Origin: Purshia tridentata
Lineage: Eukaryota; Streptophyta; Magnoliopsida; Rosales; Rosaceae
Direction: 5' to 3'
DNA: 31,025 nt
Assembly (NCBI GenBank): GCA_003254885.1
Contig: QANT01002867.1
Coordinates: 1-31,025 of the forward strand
The translations under genes and the position numbers were made by a program. A model generated the notes under the pieces. It made no database searches. It was given only the letters and a program-made list of their open reading frames with translations, and was not told where the DNA came from. Below, piece after piece: positions 21,617 to 31,025 of the stretch; positions within the stretch are counted from its first letter, which is position 1; each line of letters starts with the position of its first letter.

Positions 21617-24600
21617 ATGGCTGCAATACTTGGATTACAATGGTGGGATCGAACTCCAAGGTGGATTTCAACAACATTGGTTGTTACTGGTTTTCTTGTT
21701 GTAGCTGCTTCAGCACAAGAAAGCAGCAGCTTGGAACAATTAGAAGCTGCTTCAAGTACTTCAAGTTACAATATTATTAATGGGAGTGGAAACTTTCAAT
21801 CTGCTGGTCATAATCCAACCGGACTGTTAAGCTTCCTATGGCAACCGGGTTTTTTGGGTAATTATGAGCATGTTTGGCCTGTAAGTCTAGATTAATTTCA
21901 TTCCCTAGCTTCGCGTCATCATGAGTTTTTTTTTCTTAGAATATACATATATTTTTTGAAATATGCATGATTCCTTTTTTTTATGAGGAATGATAATTTC
22001 ATTTTCATTTGTCTTGTCTTTTCATTTTATTCTACAATGTAGTTTTATAATCGGAATAATTCATTTTTTTATTCTTTAAAGATAATTCATTTCATATTTT
22101 TTTAACCAAGGTGGTTGGTGTGAGTGGTTCGGCACTCTCATTCCTTAAGAGAGGTCAGGGGTTCGATCCCTGCTCTTGTATGGAGTCACCACTTTGGCCA
22201 GCACTTTACCCCTTACGGGCCGACCCGGTGTGAGCGGGGATTAGTCTGGGTTGTGGTTAAGGCTTAAAGGTGCCACCCATAATTGGGGCCCATCCAGGAC
22301 CACCTTGTGGTTCAGACCAAAAAAAGATATCTCTACAAAAAAGTAACTAGATCAAATATGTTTTGTTGTTTTTGAATAGAATACCAAACATGCCCGGTTT
22401 GTGCATTAATTAAGCTTCCCAAAATCTTGCTTAAGTATTTTTCAATGGTTTTAACTTATTAATACATGAAAATTGTTGCTAGAGAGGTTTTCATGGATAT
22501 TATGTTGCAAGACCGTCTATTTTTTTTTTTGGCCATTGCAAGACTAAAGGAAGCTTAAGCATTTTTTGTAGTAGGTTTTCATATATGTATACGATCTCTT
22601 ATATATGAATCCGTCTTTTTAAGAAAATAAAGGGATAATATTGTTAGGCCATGCCGCTTCGTAGTGTTCAATGTTCCAAAGTTCTAAATAAGACTCTCTT
22701 CTAGATCATCATTTAAGAATCATATATGCAAGAAACACTACTACAAAAAATGCTTTTTATAGCATTATTAAAATATATATAGTAAATTATATTTAAATAA
22801 ATGAAATATTTCAATATCATATAATGGTTAGTGTAAATTATTTTTTCTTATAAAAGTCAATGAATTTTAAAATTATATTCTATTTTAGTCATTAAACTCA
22901 ATCTACTAATATGTATTTTGATGCACTAAAAAATACGAATTTACCCATCCCTTTTTTTGTATTACTTATGACGTAAAATTACGATTTGTCTTTTATTTAA
23001 TTAGTTTAGGATATAGAAACGGAGTGCATGGTATATAAATGAAGTTTAGGGTTTAAAAATGGGGTTTGAGGTTTAGGGTTTAGAATAAAGGTTATAGATT
23101 GCTTATGGCTTAGGGTCTTAATAGCTAAATCCTAAGCCATTTTGATGCGTAGCAGTCAACTACAAACATGATACAAATCTAAATCTGAATAGTAAGGCAT
23201 ATTTAATAATCTATTGTAATTTATCTTTTTTCATTTTGGTCAATATTGACTAAAATAAAATTATGGAAAAAGTGTATTGACTAAATGGAATTGTGAAAAG
23301 TTTCATTAATTTATTTGTAATTGACCCTAGAAATAACGTATTATAACATTTTATTAAAAAAGATATAGTATCATATATAATTCTAGCATTTTTATATTTG
23401 TATCTGATTTTTATAGCGTGATCTAACTTAATATTTTATAAAATGCTTGGTTTTTATAGTATCTTTTAGCTCCTATTAAAAAAAAAAAAGAATTTTTCTA
23501 GTAGTGAAATTAATTAATCAAGAATTATTTGACCATTTAATTATTATTATTTTAATCATTTTAATAGTTATTACAAACATTCGGTTGGTTTATTTAGTTA
23601 GTTATCGTTAATTTTTTATTTTTTTTAAGAATGATTTTTAATTGAGGCCTTAAATTAAATATTTCATATCATGGTGCCACAGAAAGAAGTACGGAACCAC
23701 TTGAGCAGCCATGTTTGGTAAAATGGAGCCCAATATTATTTAATCGGCATTTTGCAATTATGATCGAAAAGCAACCCCAACTTTTGGGCCTTCGGTCCCC
23801 GCCCTTACCATAAAAATAAAAAAAAAGCCACCAACCCTAGCCCAGCACATAAATTAAGAATACTCTTTAAGAAGGCTCAACATTTCTAGAAACTATCTTT
23901 TGCAGTATGATAGCTTACCTATTTTTGTAGGAAAATAAGGGAAAATAATGAAAGTTTGCAAGAGAAAATATATAATCAAATCAAACAGAAGAAACCACCT
24001 CATAGTGAGATCGCATAAACTCAGCTAAGCTGTCTCTGGCCAAAAATAAGAACTAAAGGTGTCGTGTGGACTTAAAAGTAGCATAGTTTTGAACTTGTGA
24101 TCATCTTATGCGACTAATCGTCAATGTTTTTACTTCTTAAGAGTATTTTAAGACATTGATAGGTGAACTATCCAATTTAATGAGCATTTTAGAGACAAGT
24201 CGTCTCAGAGGCGGCATCACTTATAACACTCATATAGGTAGACATATGGTGCCCTGCCATTATAGTACTTTCAACCATGTTTAGTGCTTCAAAATTTTTG
24301 GAAACTCTTTTTCTTGGGGCCGGTAATTGTTCACTATTTGAGGTTATGATATGGTGAAACTGGATATGCAGGAAATGAAATTTGGCTGGAAAATTGTGGT
24401 TGGTACAGTAATCGGATTCCTTGGCGCTGCTTTTGGGACTGTGGGTGGAGTTGGTGGGGGTGGCATTTTTGTTCCAATGCTCACTTTGATTATTGGGTTT
24501 GATCAGAAATCATCAACAGCAATATCAAAGTGTAAGTGAATTTATGCATCAGTATATAGTTCAGGTTGTCTTTTCCCATCTTGTATTTTAGAACTAGTAT

Positions 24601-27028
24601 TTGACTACTTGTTTGAGTGGAGGGTGTAACTGATTGGAGCTTGAGAACCTTGGTTTTCAATCAGGTTCTCTGTTGCTTTCACCAAATGGTGTGTGTGGCA
24701 TTGCCTTATTTAATCACCATCAACAAAATCGATGAATGGGAGAGTTGTCTGCCTTATTCTCACTTTTCAAATGTACCTGAATGCAATTTGCTTCTGTCCA
24801 GGTATGATCACTGGGGCAGCACTCGCATCTGTTCTCTACAATTTAAGGCTCAGACATCCCACACTTGACCTGCCCCTCATCGACTATGACCTTGCGCTTC
24901 TTTTCCAACCAATGCTTGTGCTTGGGATCAGTATTGGAGTTGCTTTCAATGTGATATTCGCTGACTGGATGATCACAGTGTTACTAATTATTACATTCAT
25001 AGGTAAGAATTAAATGACATAAAATCTTCCAAACTTTTCTTATTCAATCTTGAACAAGTACTTCTGTGAGTCTCATAGTGATGAACTGCTGCAGGCACAT
25101 CAACTAAGGCATTCTTCAAGGGTGTTGAAACATGGAAAAAAGAAACTGTAATGAAAAAGGTGGTCTTAAAATTTGTTGATTATGTAATTTGTATATCCGC
25201 CCTGACTTAATTAATCCATCCCCTGCATCTTGGCTCACTAGTTTTTGACTTTCAGGAGGCTGCTAGACGAATGCTGTTGAATGGTGAGTTGATCCATCAC
25301 TCTCTCTTTGCTAGCACTACTCTCTCTCTGTTAAAGTATAAACATTCATTTTTTCACTCAGGTAATAGTAATGAAGAAGTTGAATACAGACCTCGACCTG
25401 GTGGCCCAAGGAACACCACTCCAACAGAAACCATGGAATCTAAAAGAACAGAGGTACAAAATTGTAAATCTTTGCAGCTTGCATTTCCATTGACATTGTT
25501 TTGGAGACTTAGTTCTGTAACCTTCTCAGGTTTCTATTCTTGAGAATTGTTACTGGAAGGAAGTTGGAGCTCTTGTTGCTGTCTGGGTCGCAATACTTGC
25601 ATTGCAGATTGCCAAGGTTTTTATCCACTATGTTGTTGATTTTCTAGAGAATAGTACTTCCCTTTGCTTGTATTTTATGCATTAAGGACTCAGATTGATG
25701 GGAAACTTTGTTCTTTGGGCACAGAATTATACCACAACTTGTTCAGCAGTATATTGGGTATTAAATCTCTTGCAGGTACCCTTCATGTCCCTTATAAGAA
25801 GAAAACATATAAGTCTTCACTTTCCGGGTTTCAAATACAAGCCTTTATGAGCTTGAATCATTGAAATGTGGTTTCGAATGCATAACTTTTCCCACTCTTT
25901 TTTTCTCAACAAAAATTAGATCCCAGTGGCTTTTGGAGTAACTTCATATGAGGCAGTGAACCTGTACAAGGGACACAGAGTGATTGCATCCAAGGGAGAA
26001 TCAGACACAAATTGGAAAGTGCACCAGCTTGTTCTTTACTCTGCCTGTGGCATCCTAGCTGGTATAGTTGGTGGATTGCTTGGTCTTGGTGGAGGCTTTA
26101 TTCTGGGTCCGCTTTTCCTGGAGCTGGGAATCCCACCTCAGGTGAGTTGAATTTAAAACTTCTTTTCATGCCTAATAAGTGAAATATTTGAGTTAGTGTA
26201 CCTTCAATTTCCTCACATAATTCTAGCATTTATTTGTCCCATTAAGGTCATGTTCAATACACTACAGAACATCTCACACTTCCCTGTTGTTAAACCCATT
26301 TGGTTTCTTTCAATCACATGACCTTATCTGTATATTTAGGCAATATGTTAGGCCTCCATTACATGTCGTAATTTTGTGTAGTTACATATCTTTAGTCATT
26401 GAAATTATGCTCCAATTGTGTAATTTGATTATAGTTCTGTTTTGTCAACCCTTTGTTTCAATGCCTGGCTCACTGATTGAGAACTGGTGTATGCAGGTGT
26501 CAAGTGCCACTGCCACATTTGCCATGACATTTTCTGCATCAATGTCTGTTATAGAATACTTCCTCCTAAAACGTTTTCCAATTCCCTATGGTAACTTTCT
26601 GTATTAACAAATGTTGCATTGTAAGAAGAGATTTTATATATATATCCTTCAATAGTTTGATGCCTCTGGTCAATGTTATTTATCTTGCAGCTCTGTACTT
26701 TGCTGTTATTGCCACCTTTTCAGCCCTTGTAGGGCAACATGTGGTGAGAAAGGTGGTCCGTATATTAGGGAGAGCATCTATAATTATCTTCATTCTCTCC
26801 TTCACTATCTTTGTGAGTGCAGTATCCCTAGGTATGTATAATTTTGTGTTAGTCATGTCCTACCCATGAAATGGGTTTCGGTTCCCCTTTTTTTTTCCCT
26901 CCTAATGATTGATTAATTGATGCCTAATTTGTTTGTAAACAGGTGGGGTTGGAATAGCAGATATTTTCGAAAAGATTGAGCAGAAAGCGTACATGGGGTT
27001 TGAAAACATATGCACTTATGACAGATAG
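21617..27028 (+). CDS. TauE/SafE-family membrane transporter-like protein, tandem copy 2
   Basis: Twelve exons: 21617-21880, 24372-24531, 24802-25002, 25095-25159, 25256-25283, 25362-25453, 25530-25616, 25725-25775, 25920-26141, 26497-26590, 26691-26831, 26943-27028; 496 aa, frame intact. Exons 2-11 have exactly the lengths of copy 1 (160, 201, 65, 28, 92, 87, 51, 222, 94, 141). Exon 1 is 39 nt longer (13 extra residues in the Ser/Asn-rich segment after the signal peptide) and exon 12 is 9 nt longer (tail ...CTYDR). The probable signal peptide ends ASA at residue 33. The glycine motifs are GGVGGGG (113-119) and GGLLGLGGG (367-375). A noticeable difference is at the start of exon 7, where copy 1 has [10 protein letters not shown] and copy 2 [10 protein letters not shown], placing Lys-Glu at the edge of a membrane segment. 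Intron 1 is 2,491 bp against 99 bp in copy 1 and carries two transposons. Function is presumably similar to copy 1; expression may differ. Confidence 0.92.
22105..22326 (+). mobile_element. tRNA-derived SINE
   Basis: About 220 bp with RNA polymerase III promoter features: an A-box-like TGGTGTGAGTGG (about 22116-22126) and a nearly perfect B box GGTTCGATCC (22160-22169), some 40 nt apart as in tRNA genes. The body is GC-rich compared with the intron (GGGCCGACCCGGTGTGAGCGG region) and ends ACCAAAAAAA. I could not find a convincing target duplication, so the left edge is approximate. It sits in the same orientation as the host gene. Confidence 0.78.
22736..23506. mobile_element. Non-autonomous CACTA element, 771 bp
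   Basis: It starts CACTACTACAAAAAATG and ends with TTTTTCTAGTAGTG, giving a terminal inverted repeat of about 14 bp with one mismatch and the CACTA signature. The flanking bases are AAA on both sides (22733-22735 and 23507-23509), matching a 3-bp target duplication, although A-rich DNA makes this weak evidence. Motifs of the type TTTTTATAGC recur near both ends (22754, 23412, 23452), as in CACTA subterminal regions. No transposase is encoded. The core (22999-23329) is shared with 227-558. Confidence 0.8.
22999..23329 (-). repeat. Dispersed repeat, copy 2 (core of the CACTA element)
   Basis: Its reverse complement aligns with 227-558 nearly end to end, with many substitutions and small indels. 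The similarity stops before the terminal parts of the CACTA element. Either both copies come from related CACTA elements with different ends, or a smaller repeat is nested in this one. Confidence 0.75.
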
Positions 27029-28191
27029 TTTGAGTAACTTCTGCCTGCAGTTCCCCAAATCTCAAACTTCCTTGCATTCCACACTCTAAGCTCCAAGATT
27101 GTTCTGACTTGAATCAAAAGTTAGATTTTTTTTTTCTCACTCACAAATGATAACATGCGGGACCTAATAAGCTGCTCCTACAAGTTATCACTTTTGAGAG
27201 GGAAGAGAAATGAACTGTCATGAAACAATTTCAAGTTCTCTATCTCCCTTTCCTTGATGGTTAAGTTGGTGAATTTTCCATTCTTGAGCAGCAATATTGC
27301 TATCACTCTTTGAGATTTGAAAAACAAATTTGGATTATGAAATAATGCTTCATTAGTTTTATCAATTACTTCCTAACGATCCATGGCATTTGTCAGCCAA
27401 TGCAAGTTTCTCAAAGAATGCAAGAAATAACAAAAGAAAGCCTCTTATGCCCTTCTATATTTAATTACAAAGAATAATGGACTACAAGAAATGAACAGGG
27501 TTTAAAATTTAAACCACCACATAATTGGTTCATAAAGCAGAACAAACCATACAAAAATCAGCCAAGTTGGCTTGGCTTCCTGTGTAATTAAAGCAGTTCC
27601 TATGGACAAGATTTTTCCTTTTAGTTTTTCATGTACAAATGGACAAAACAACTTCCCTTTACTATTTGCTTTCTTCTCCTCTATTGCATAAAGCAAGTAT
27701 GAACAGGTTAGTTTTTCCCATTGATTTGAGTTGGGTTCTGTCTATATCCATCAGTAAAGAAAGTCGGTGGGGACTGAAATTGTGAATTAAGTTGGGTTGG
27801 TATCCCAAAATGAGAAACCAAAATTACTGAAGCAGTCTGCTTGTTTGGACTACTTTTTTTATCAGCAAATGACAAGAATGATTATGAGCAGCACATGACA
27901 TTGTAATAAACTGCATGGCGTGTTCAATTGAAACTCCATCAATTTCAAGTGCTGACAGTTCTGTCATCATCAACGACATTACAGGGATTTAAAATCTTGT
28001 CATGATATCAACCAAATGGGAGTGGAATGGTGAATTTAGGTACTTTTACTGCTTAATTGGATTTATATGTCTCTTTTTGAGTGGAGGAGGAGAAGGCTAT
28101 CCTGTTTGACACAAAGACAAAATAAAAGTACAAGCCAGACCAGTGTTCGAAATTCACCGAAGTTAAGAAACTTAAAGAGCAACTTTAAAGT
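27029..28191. other. 3' flank of the second TauE/SafE gene and intergenic DNA
   Basis: The 3' UTR is here, followed by DNA partly shared with the flank of copy 1 (AAGCTGC and AAGTTATCACT near 27170). No gene is seen. Confidence 0.55.
27561..27680. repeat. Duplicated non-coding block downstream of copy 2
   Basis: Counterpart of 19359-19500. The minus-strand frames in the two blocks do not encode similar peptides, so the similarity is better read as leftover duplicated flank than as a conserved gene. Confidence 0.7.
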
Positions 28192-28291
28192 GAGGGCTTG
28201 TAACTTAAGAGTATTTACTCATGCACTCCAAATTCTTAGAGGGCTTGTAGCTCTAGTAGTTAAGAACATTTACCTCTGCACTCCGAGGTCT
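28192..28291 (+). mobile_element. Relic of a tRNA-derived SINE, two head-to-tail 5' ends
   Basis: Two similar segments, 28192-28238 and 28239-28291, begin GAGGGCTTGTA and continue through TTAAGA, ATTTAC and TGCACTCC. The second has an A-box-like TAGCTCTAGTAGTTAAG. A B-box-like GTTCGAAATTC lies just upstream at 28145, but no good B box follows the heads. This looks like degraded, tandemly duplicated SINE heads; a chance tRNA-like repeat cannot be excluded. Confidence 0.45.
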
Positions 28292-31025
28292 AATTTTGTA
28301 GATTAATTTATGCTGGATGATCGAATGTTAAATTACTAGACCGTTAATAAGACATTCAAATATCGTCGTAAAATTTGATGTTGTAACCCAGAATTACAGT
28401 CTCACTTTTCCAATTGTAGGTGCCATAATAGACATGTAATCACCCATAAATTCACTCATCTACTAGGAGTGATTCTTGCAATTGCAAGATTTAGGGGATT
28501 TCACTAATTCTACAAGTGATTTTAGAGTGTTGTGTTTGAAAGAGGCCCGACATATTCCGTAAGTATCAACAAATAAATCTCCAAACTATTATCTAACATA
28601 AAATAAAAAAAGGACAAAAACTTTAGTCTACTGTCTACCTAATGGGCCTATTCTAAAATGAGATATTAAAAAATAAAAGTATATCTAATTGATTCTTTGA
28701 TTAATAATCTAACGATATAATATATCAGATTATCTAGTAAGAGTTATTTTCAAACTGGTACAATGTTACAAACTATGACATAGTGTCCGAGAAGAGAGCA
28801 TTTTTCGGAAATACCCTTGACAATAAATAGTACAAAACTACATCCAAGGATGGGCATGACCTAGCAATAAGTTGAAGAACGTAGGACTTGTACTGATGGC
28901 CATACATAACTCCATAGAAATACAATCACAGCTGTCACTGTTGTCATTTTGTGGAAGGGGGCTTTTTCTGAGTCATTTTGGCGCGCATTTAATTGACTAA
29001 AACATCAACGGTTGGCAATGAGTCAACGACTGAGATTTTGTTCCAAGATGTCGTGAGCACCAAGTACCACTGCCACCTTCATATATCCAACATCATTGTA
29101 TCGGATATTTCTTTCTGATTGCATTGGATGAAATTAAACCCTAACATATCTTATTAATTCCTAATTTTTATTTTCACCTACTTTACATTTTACCAAATTT
29201 TGAATGTTTCACCTAGCAGAAATATTTGCTTATTTTATATATATAGATGTTTAACTCTTAAGATGATGTGCTACCAAATAGGGAAGTACAACGATTCTAT
29301 ACAACGAGCTAGTCTTAAGATTATGGACATCTTTTCCCAAACCAATTGTTGTGAATTCGACTGGGTATTATTCACTTCTTGAATCAGGTGTTGTAAATTT
29401 TCAAACATCAATATTGAGGAACCATAAATCCAACATGGATTGTCATGAAGTTGAAAAGAGTTACTGGACAGAAAATTCTGAATTAAACTTTTAATAAATT
29501 ACCAATTGAGAAACAAATTGGTCTGTATAAATGGTACATTGGTGTGTGGTATAACTGTATAATTAATTTATGTATTATAATATGAGTAAATATTATTAAT
29601 ATTATACCTTATAAATATATAAATACATCGTCCAATAATATCTTTACACATTAAATTAGTTAACCACATAATATTGTATCAGTTATAATTATATTCAATT
29701 ATCTTTCCAAAATTTGAAACTTTCGAGTTGCATTCATTTTATGCACTCTTTTTCCTTTCGTCATTAATTTAATTAAAGTATTGGCAATGTGACTCTTTTA
29801 ATGTTTGGAATTTTTTAGACAGATCTTAAGGGGGCAGTGGGTCACATAAGATAAGATGCTTGTTCTTCCTTCTCTTTCACCTTTGAGAACGCCAAAATAA
29901 TTATGACCACGCAAAATTAAACACCTTGATAAAGAGTCAAAGACACCCTTGTCAAATTTTCTGTTCCTTTAACTTTTTCCAAAAGTAAAATAATTACTTC
30001 TAAGAAATATCTGGATTGGTCATATAAACATAGGGATAATTTTATAGTTATAAACTTATAGTGTAAATCTGAATTACACATTTAATTAAGTGTGAATCTT
30101 TCAGATTTAAAGTTTTCCAAGATTCATTTGCTTAATCCGAAAAAGAAGAAAACAAATAAATTAGAGCCATGAGCTCAAGCTACCACTGTGATCCATAATC
30201 CTCTTTGCCAACATTGTGTAAGCAATTAAGCTTCATCTCCACTTGAAACCATTAAGCTATTGAACCTTAATAAAATAAATAAATGAACAAAATATTTCGA
30301 TAAATACTTGAAATTGTGATTATTTAATCAACGGTTAAATAATTTCTTATTAATCTCAATTTTTACAAGTACAATTCTTTAATGGAGACAATAAAAAGTA
30401 GACGATTCACATTATCGAAATACAATATAAAGTGGGCTCACGAAAAATCTCACATTTAAGCCTAAATGTGAAATCCTTTACTTAAAGAAATCTATATGTA
30501 TCCCAGCCTAATGCAGCTAAAACCAAGAAAAAGACTAAAGCCACCGCTCAGCAGAGAAAGTGTACACATGAAAATGGTGGATGAGACTTGGTGGGTAACC
30601 CAGATATTGTTCAGTTGGTGCTGGGCTCGACCACAAAGAAATTCAAGATTTTGTGTTGACTACTTCGTAGCTAGAGTGAGAGATTATATGACTTTGGTCT
30701 CTAATTAGCACGTCCTAGTAATTTATTTGTTTAATTATTTTTTTTCAAGATAATAAATTAATCTTGAATTAAATTATTATTAAAATTATTTATTTGATCA
30801 TAATTATATAATTTATGATTTAATGGATGATTATTAGAAATAATTTTTATTTTAAATTTAATAAATAAACGATTTCGATCATTAATTCATAATGTAGAAT
30901 TATAATAATAATAATAATAAAGAGTGAACGAAAAAGAGGGATAGCATTCTCCATTAATTAATTTGTTTTGCTACCTAGCCTACCTTTACACCATCAAAAG
31001 GTTAATTCCTTAATATTATTTTATA
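28292..31025. other. AT-rich intergenic DNA at the right end of the window
   Basis: No supportable gene on either strand. Frames are short and AT-driven. A small GC-richer island at 30490-30710 holds a 70-codon frame without recognisable content. The last part is very AT-rich. Confidence 0.55.
30902..30921. repeat. AAT microsatellite
   Basis: About six to seven repeats of a trinucleotide (ATA/AAT) in AT-rich DNA. Confidence 0.85.

Larger units (their letters stand above)
21881..24371 (+). other. Expanded intron 1 of the second TauE/SafE gene
   Basis: The intron starts GTAAGTCTAG and ends GGATATGCAG; both ends are nearly the same as in the 99-bp intron 1 of copy 1. It contains a SINE (22105-22326) and a CACTA element (22736-23506). 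The remaining roughly 1.5 kb is AT-rich; 23630-24300 contains no element I can define. Confidence 0.88.

Noticed and set aside
30496..30708. 70-codon plus-strand frame in a GC-richer island
   Set aside because: No recognisable domain, no promoter or splice context, and the composition is close to random translation.

Overview
This is a piece of a land-plant nuclear genome, almost certainly a eudicot. The evidence is AT-rich intergenic DNA, compact genes split by many GT-AG introns, long pyrimidine and GA microsatellites, plant-only gene families (a PERK receptor kinase, a Rab7/RABG3 GTPase, plant-type TauE/SafE membrane proteins) and small non-autonomous DNA transposons. No bacterial operon, CRISPR array, rRNA gene or intact tRNA gene was seen. 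All five genes lie on the + strand, and every exon chain below was built by hand from splice sites and reading-frame phase.

Layout. 1-1237: a short CpG-rich minisatellite, then AT-rich DNA holding a dispersed repeat, then the promoter of gene 1. 1238-5838: an eight-exon proline-rich, extensin-like receptor kinase (557 aa) with all main kinase motifs. 5839-8247: intergenic, with a 651-bp Mutator-like element with long inverted repeats. 8248-11792: a seven-exon Rab7-type GTPase (207 aa) ending Cys-Glu-Cys, with a 27-nt exon and a 1.8-kb last intron. 12690-13214: an intronless gene for an unrecognised 174-aa protein with an acidic tail, behind a G-box. 15109-18421 and 21617-27028: two tandem TauE/SafE-family transporter-like genes (480 and 496 aa), each with 12 exons; exons 2-11 have exactly the same lengths in both. 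27029-31025: AT-rich intergenic DNA with SINE relics and no convincing gene.

The most informative part is the TauE/SafE pair. The second copy has taken up a 192-bp CACTA-type miniature element in its proximal promoter (TTC target duplication). Its first intron has grown from 99 bp to 2,491 bp and now holds a tRNA-derived SINE and a 771-bp non-autonomous CACTA element. The core of that CACTA element is also present, inverted, at the left end of the window. The coding sequence of both copies stays open throughout.

The genes do not form an obvious pathway: receptor kinase signalling at the plasma membrane/cell wall, Rab7 trafficking to the vacuole, and predicted anion or sulfur-compound transport. 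I found no evidence for a wholly new biological system. The points most worth following are the asymmetric transposon load of the tandem pair, a possible Rab7 isoform without its lipid anchor made by intron retention, and the unrecognised acidic protein.
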